Positions 22,302 to 24,361 of a DNA stretch of 24,361 nt are shown here, piece after piece. The position numbers were made by a program, and so were the translations under genes. The DNA comes from an uncultured Oscillospiraceae bacterium. GTDB lineage: Bacteria > Bacillota > Clostridia > Oscillospirales > Acutalibacteraceae. The stretch is from positions 1 to 24,361 of the forward strand of contig UQDO01000036.1 in the NCBI GenBank assembly GCA_900539855.1, in the 5' to 3' direction. The stretch's first letter is position 1. Each line of letters starts with the position of its first letter. Under the pieces are notes generated by a model. The model was given only the letters and a program-made list of their open reading frames with translations, searched no databases and was not told where the DNA came from.

Positions 22302-22333
22302 AAAAAACTGCCGCCCGACAAAACGGGCGGCAG
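22302..22333 (-). terminator. Strong terminator downstream of a gene remnant
   Basis: A perfect 10-bp stem (CTGCCGCCCG, 22308-22317, with CGGGCGGCAG, 22324-22333) is followed on the minus strand by six T. It lies 66 bases beyond the stop of the minus-strand remnant at 22399, which would have been its gene. Confidence 0.75.
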
Positions 22334-22398
22334 CCTTTATCCCCTCACCTTTGATCACCGGAAGCCGGCATTTGTGATAAAAGCCGGGTAACACGGTA

Positions 22399-22488
22399 TC
22401 ATTTATATCCTTTTAAATAGTCCTTGTTGACCTCAAAAAGCTCGTCACACATTCTTTTGATCTCATCAAGCGAGCACACAGCCGACGA
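22399..22488 (-). pseudogene. C-terminal remnant of a lost gene
   Basis: The minus-strand frame ends ...LDEIKRMCDELFEVNKDYLK and a TGA at 22399-22401. It has coding-like helix periodicity and is followed by a normal terminator, but a stop at 22489-22491 blocks the frame upstream and there is no start. I do not recognise the family. Confidence 0.45.
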
Positions 22489-22591
22489 TTACACGGTCAT
22501 CAGAGAGTTCGGGAGAAACGATTTCCACATACTTTATGTTAAAAAGGGAAACTGCTATATCAAAAAAGAAAATATAAAACAAATGTTATAA
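22484..22591 (+). pseudogene. C-terminal remnant of a second gene, opposite strand
   Basis: The plus-strand frame from the remnant junction reads DDYTVIREFGRNDFHILYVK and continues to a TAA at 22589-22591. It has no start codon or ribosome site. It abuts the minus-strand remnant within a few bases, so the two probably met through a deletion or insertion-excision event. Unrecognised family. Confidence 0.4.
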
Positions 22592-22645
22592 AATGAACTG
22601 CGAGATATCTTTAGTGTTTATAATGTATTAAGCCTACCTCATTCT

Positions 22646-22762
22646 TTATTTGAAAAAATGCGTGCCGTCAATCTCAAGTTCTTTGCCTAAACAAGCGTAC
22701 TGTTGATTTCCCTTTAATGAAGTGCGCTGCGTGACAAAATGACACAGCAAGATTTGTTTCAT
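22646..22762 (-). CDS. Possible 38-residue small protein, or repeat-borne frame
   Basis: A minus-strand frame starts MKQILLCHFVTQRTSLKGNQ and ends IDGTHFFK. The ATG has no ribosome site, and the sequence sits among repeats. The peptide looks like a frame carried on a dispersed repeat of gut Clostridia more than a working gene. No domain is recognised. Confidence 0.25.
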   Translation of the reverse strand: MKQILLCHFVTQRTSLKGNQQYACLGKELEIDGTHFFK

Positions 22763-22880
22763 GAAGTACTGCTGCGCACAGAGAAGCGGCGGTGCTCGCA
22801 TAAATTGCCCGGCATGCTCCGCTCGCCTCGGATCCTATTCTTTTCTACGAAATAGCACAAGTCAGGATAGTATACAAATA

Positions 22881-22915
22881 AAAAAGCACTTAAGCTTTAT
22901 GCTTAAGTGCTTTTT
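22881..22915. terminator. Bidirectional terminator-like hairpin
   Basis: A perfect 15-bp stem AAAAAGCACTTAAGC / GCTTAAGTGCTTTTT (22881-22895, 22901-22915; loop tttat), with T runs on both strands. No intact gene ends next to it. Confidence 0.65.
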
Positions 22916-22950
22916 CAGCATCTGCGCGATCGGCGGCGAAGCCGACACCG

Positions 22951-23050
22951 CACTTTTTCACTTTTCACTATCACTTATTACTTTCAAAGGATCCCTATAA
23001 AAGCAAAGAAGATCAACAAGTGAAGAGTGAATAGTGAAAAAGTAATAAGT
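22951..23050. repeat. Opposite-facing AGTGAA / AGTAATAAGT repeat blocks
   Basis: ACTTATTACTTT (22973-22984) is the exact reverse complement of AAAGTAATAAGT (23039-23050). CACTTTTTCACTTTTCACTA (22951-22970) mirrors the AGTGAA units at 23019-23037. About 35 bases separate the arms. The blocks lie between two strong terminator hairpins. Confidence 0.55.
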
Positions 23051-23084
23051 AAAGATCCCGTCCACTTTAGTGGACGGGATCTTT
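23051..23084. terminator. Bidirectional terminator of the AT-rich lipoprotein gene
   Basis: A perfect 15-bp stem AAAGATCCCGTCCAC / GTGGACGGGATCTTT (23051-23065, 23070-23084; loop ttta). It lies 82 bases beyond the stop codon of the minus-strand gene. Confidence 0.7.
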
Positions 23085-23166
23085 GTCATTCGTGTCCGAA
23101 AAAGAACTGTACGAAAACCGAGGATTTTCTCTTAATTAAACGGATTTTCATTCTGATTTCATAGAA

Positions 23167-23856
23167 TTACTTGCTCATCAATTTATCAATCCATTCATGA
23201 GCTAAAACATATTCTATATCATTGATTTTAATTGAATATGCCTTATCGTCAAATGACATTACTTCCAAAGGAATAACTATATTGATATCGTCCTGTACAA
23301 CTCCACAAACATACCCGTAAACATAACAATTCTTCAACGTACCGTCAGGTTGCTTTACTAAATCAAACAGTCCAGCATCTTTAGCCTTTTGTCCACTTTT
23401 AATTTCGTTAAGAAACTGTTCGCATTCAGTAATTCCTTTGTTTGAGATTGTTGTTATCTTATCGTTAAAAAGAGAACCTTTTACAAACTCAAATCTAATA
23501 CAATTATCAAGGGAGACTTCCGTTTTCAGCAATTCGGACTTTACATACACAGCGGAAAACTCATTGTCGGGAAAATATCTTACTAACACATCTTTACTAT
23601 CATTAACAGAATACATTCCTGTTTTTATCTTATTGGTAAGATGAACAAAGGTCTTTTTCTCTCCCTTTACGTGACCGATGAACTCCAATTCTCCAAAGCA
23701 CCAAACTCTACCCTCGTTACCGACAAAAGTATATTCCGTGCCGTCGGTTGCTAAAATAGTTTTATTTTCGATTTCCGTAAACTCAACATTATTTGAGCAA
23801 GCAACTAAAGAAAAAATAATCGCCAAACACATAAAAACAATTGATAACTTTTTCAT
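23167..23856 (-). CDS. AT-rich lipoprotein of unknown function
   Basis: The 229-residue protein has a lipoprotein signal peptide MKKLSIVFMC...FSLVACS with lipidated Cys20. The mature chain begins SNNVEFTEIENKTI and contains TEYTFVGNEGRVWCFGELEF, resembling uncharacterised clostridial lipoproteins with a short N-terminal beta repeat. There is no enzyme motif. Base composition is clearly more AT-rich than the genes to its left, and codons favour A/T endings, suggesting recent acquisition. GGCGGTGA lies four bases before the ATG and a promoter is at 23877-23905. Immediately upstream of that promoter is the hairpin array. It stands alone. Confidence 0.8.
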   Translation of the reverse strand: MKKLSIVFMCLAIIFSLVACSNNVEFTEIENKTILATDGTEYTFVGNEGRVWCFGELEFIGHVKGEKKTFVHLTNKIKTGMYSVNDSKDVLVRYFPDNEFSAVYVKSELLKTEVSLDNCIRFEFVKGSLFNDKITTISNKGITECEQFLNEIKSGQKAKDAGLFDLVKQPDGTLKNCYVYGYVCGVVQDDINIVIPLEVMSFDDKAYSIKINDIEYVLAHEWIDKLMSK

Positions 23857-23876
23857 AAAATCACCGCCCTAAGTGT

Positions 23877-23905
23877 ATTAAAGCATAAAAGCGGTGAAGT
23901 TGCAA
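23877..23905 (-). promoter_or_regulatory. Promoter of the AT-rich lipoprotein gene
   Basis: On the minus strand: -35 TTGCAA (23900-23905), 17-base spacer, -10 TTTAAT (23877-23882). The hairpin array starts only eight bases further upstream. Confidence 0.55.
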
Positions 23906-23912
23906 GTTGTTA

Positions 23913-24085
23913 GTGATATTCTGTGCTATCGCACAGAGTGATATTTTCACTTCGTGAAAGTGATATTGAAACCTTACAGTTTCAGTGATATTATATTCGC
24001 CCTTAACTGCCCGAAGGGCAATATCACTTAGGCGTAGCCTAAATATCACTGCGAAGCAATATAACTCGCCGAAGGCGAATATAAC
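23913..24085. repeat. Mirror-symmetric array of short hairpins separated by GTGATATT / AATATCAC spacers
   Basis: Four identical GTGATATT spacers (starts 23913, 23938, 23960, 23985) separate the hairpins CTGTGC/GCACAG, TTTCAC/GTGAAA and TGAAAC/GTTTCA. After a central GCCC-gaa-GGGC stem (24009-24019) the spacer inverts to AATATCAC (24020, 24042) and AATATAAC (24058, 24078), separating TTAGGC/GCCTAA, TGC/GCA and TCGCC/GGCGA stems, mostly with gaa or gta loops. Left spacers can pair with right ones, so the block could form one branched structure. Stem sequences all differ while spacers are conserved. It has no coding signal. Function unknown. Confidence 0.8.
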
Positions 24086-24087
24086 TG

Positions 24088-24121
24088 AAAAAACTCCTTG
24101 AGAAATCTCAAGGAGTTTTTT
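24088..24121 (-). terminator. Terminator of the rRNA-tRNA-Asn transcript
   Basis: A perfect 15-bp stem AAAAAACTCCTTGAG / CTCAAGGAGTTTTTT (24088-24102, 24107-24121; loop aaat) with a T run on each strand. It begins directly after the tRNA 3' CCA on the minus strand. Confidence 0.85.
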
Positions 24122-24122
24122 C

Positions 24123-24198
24123 TGGCTCCCCAAGTTGGACTCGAACCAACGACCCACGGATTAACAGTCCGTTGCTCTACCGACTGAGCTATTGAGGA
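24123..24198 (-). tRNA. tRNA-Asn (anticodon GTT)
   Basis: The 76-nt gene on the minus strand has acceptor stem TCCTCAA/TTGGGGA with one G-T pair, D-loop region TAGCTCAGTCGGTAGAGCA, anticodon loop CTGTTAA with GTT, T-loop GGTTCGAGTCC, discriminator G and an encoded CCA. It follows the 5S rRNA gene on the same strand and is probably cut from the rRNA operon transcript. Confidence 0.97.
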
Positions 24199-24290
24199 AT
24201 ATCTTGTTTTGTTTTGTCTTGCTTTGCTTTTTGTGTTTTCTTTTTCTTTTAAGATAGCCGTTTAAGGTATCTTAAACGGCTATCTCTTAT
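24199..24290 (-). other. 5S-tRNA spacer with processing-type hairpin and U-free linker
   Basis: A perfect 15-bp stem (AGATAGCCGTTTAAG, 24252-24266, with CTTAAACGGCTATCT, 24271-24285) follows the 5S gene and lacks a T run on the minus strand, so it is more likely an RNase III-type processing site than a terminator. From there to the tRNA the transcript has about 45 bases of A, G and C with almost no U. Confidence 0.5.
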
Positions 24291-24361
24291 GTCGGCATTA
24301 CCTATCTTCCCGGGCCGTCACCAGCCAAGTATTTTCGGCGCAAATGAGCTTAACTTCCGTG
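24291..24361 (-). rRNA. rrf: 5S ribosomal RNA, 3' part (runs off the window)
   Basis: Read on the minus strand, the window edge begins CACGGAAGTTAAGCTC, the universally conserved loop region of 5S rRNA, and continues with GAAAATACTTGGCTGG and GGGAAGATAGGTAATGCCGAC, the usual 3' half. The 3' end is placed at 24291, where GCCGAC would pair with the 5' end outside the window. It marks the end of an rRNA operon transcribed leftwards. Confidence 0.93.

Larger units (their letters stand above)
21953..23166. other. Repeat-rich decayed intergenic region
   Basis: These 1.2 kb hold the GntR operon promoter, an AT-rich AATTGAAAATTGAAAATT-type stretch (about 22092-22122), four terminator-like hairpins, a TAAATTTTAGTTTA element, two abutting gene remnants (22399-22591), a 38-codon frame (22646-22762) and opposite-facing AGTGAA-type repeats (22951-23050). 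I see no intact gene of normal size. The pattern suggests a site of repeated insertion and deletion. Confidence 0.6.

Noticed and set aside
23913..24085. CRISPR array
   Set aside because: The constant part is only 8 bases, the variable parts are themselves palindromic, units are 16-25 bases, and the constant part inverts midway. No cas genes are present.
23861..24157. 98-codon minus-strand frame through the hairpin array
   Set aside because: It reads across seven hairpins and the tRNA terminator, has no ribosome site, and its apparent peptide follows the repeat structure.

Overview
The window looks like chromosome of a spore-forming, Gram-positive gut-type Clostridium relative (Clostridia, probably Oscillospirales/Ruminococcaceae). 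This rests on spoVAC-spoVAD, an LtaS-type sulfatase, a YtrA-like GntR/ABC operon, strong AGGAGG ribosome sites, A-type promoters with 17-bp spacers, and a moderate GC content with AT-rich intergenic DNA full of small dispersed repeats. The species cannot be named from the sequence alone.

Layout. (1) 1-2.6 kb: a secreted protein of unknown function is divergent from spoVAC-spoVAD, with a 22-bp-spaced direct repeat between them. (2) 2.9-6.6 kb: a polysaccharide ABC exporter (ATPase and permease, minus strand) is divergent from a large two-part glycosyltransferase. Their promoters face away from each other and share a symmetric TTGACT/AGTCAA arrangement. This looks like a small surface-glycan locus. 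(3) 6.8-10.5 kb, minus strand: a CPBP membrane protease, tadA, a small C39-like cysteine-peptidase-fold protein and ruvX are tightly packed with ATGA overlaps. yebC (own promoter) and an 8-cysteine ferredoxin too short for routine ORF calling follow. (4) 10.8-16.3 kb: glgP (plus), a PiT phosphate transporter (minus) and an intracellular GH13 alpha-glucan hydrolase (plus). Together they suggest storage-glucan breakdown with phosphate handling. (5) 16.3-19.1 kb: a 118-bp MITE-like element whose terminal repeat supplies the GH13 stop codon, a structured non-coding module, then an LTA-synthase-like protein with an unusual C-terminal beta domain and membrane anchor. (6) 19.2-22.0 kb: a GntR regulator / ABC ATPase / ABC permease / lipoprotein operon. 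(7) 22.0-23.2 kb: a decayed region of repeats, hairpins and two abutting gene remnants. (8) 23.2-24.36 kb: an AT-rich lipoprotein gene, a palindromic array of hairpins with an invariant 8-nt spacer, tRNA-Asn, and the 3' part of a 5S rRNA gene (end of an rRNA operon running leftwards).

The most unusual structure is the hairpin array at 23913-24085. Four copies of GTGATATT separate short hairpins on the left. The reverse complement of that spacer separates hairpins on the right, so the block is folded symmetrically about a central stem. It does not code for protein, is not a CRISPR, and sits between a lipoprotein promoter and the tRNA terminator. The second theme is a family of small elements ending in TAAATTTTAGTTTA, seen five times in whole or part.
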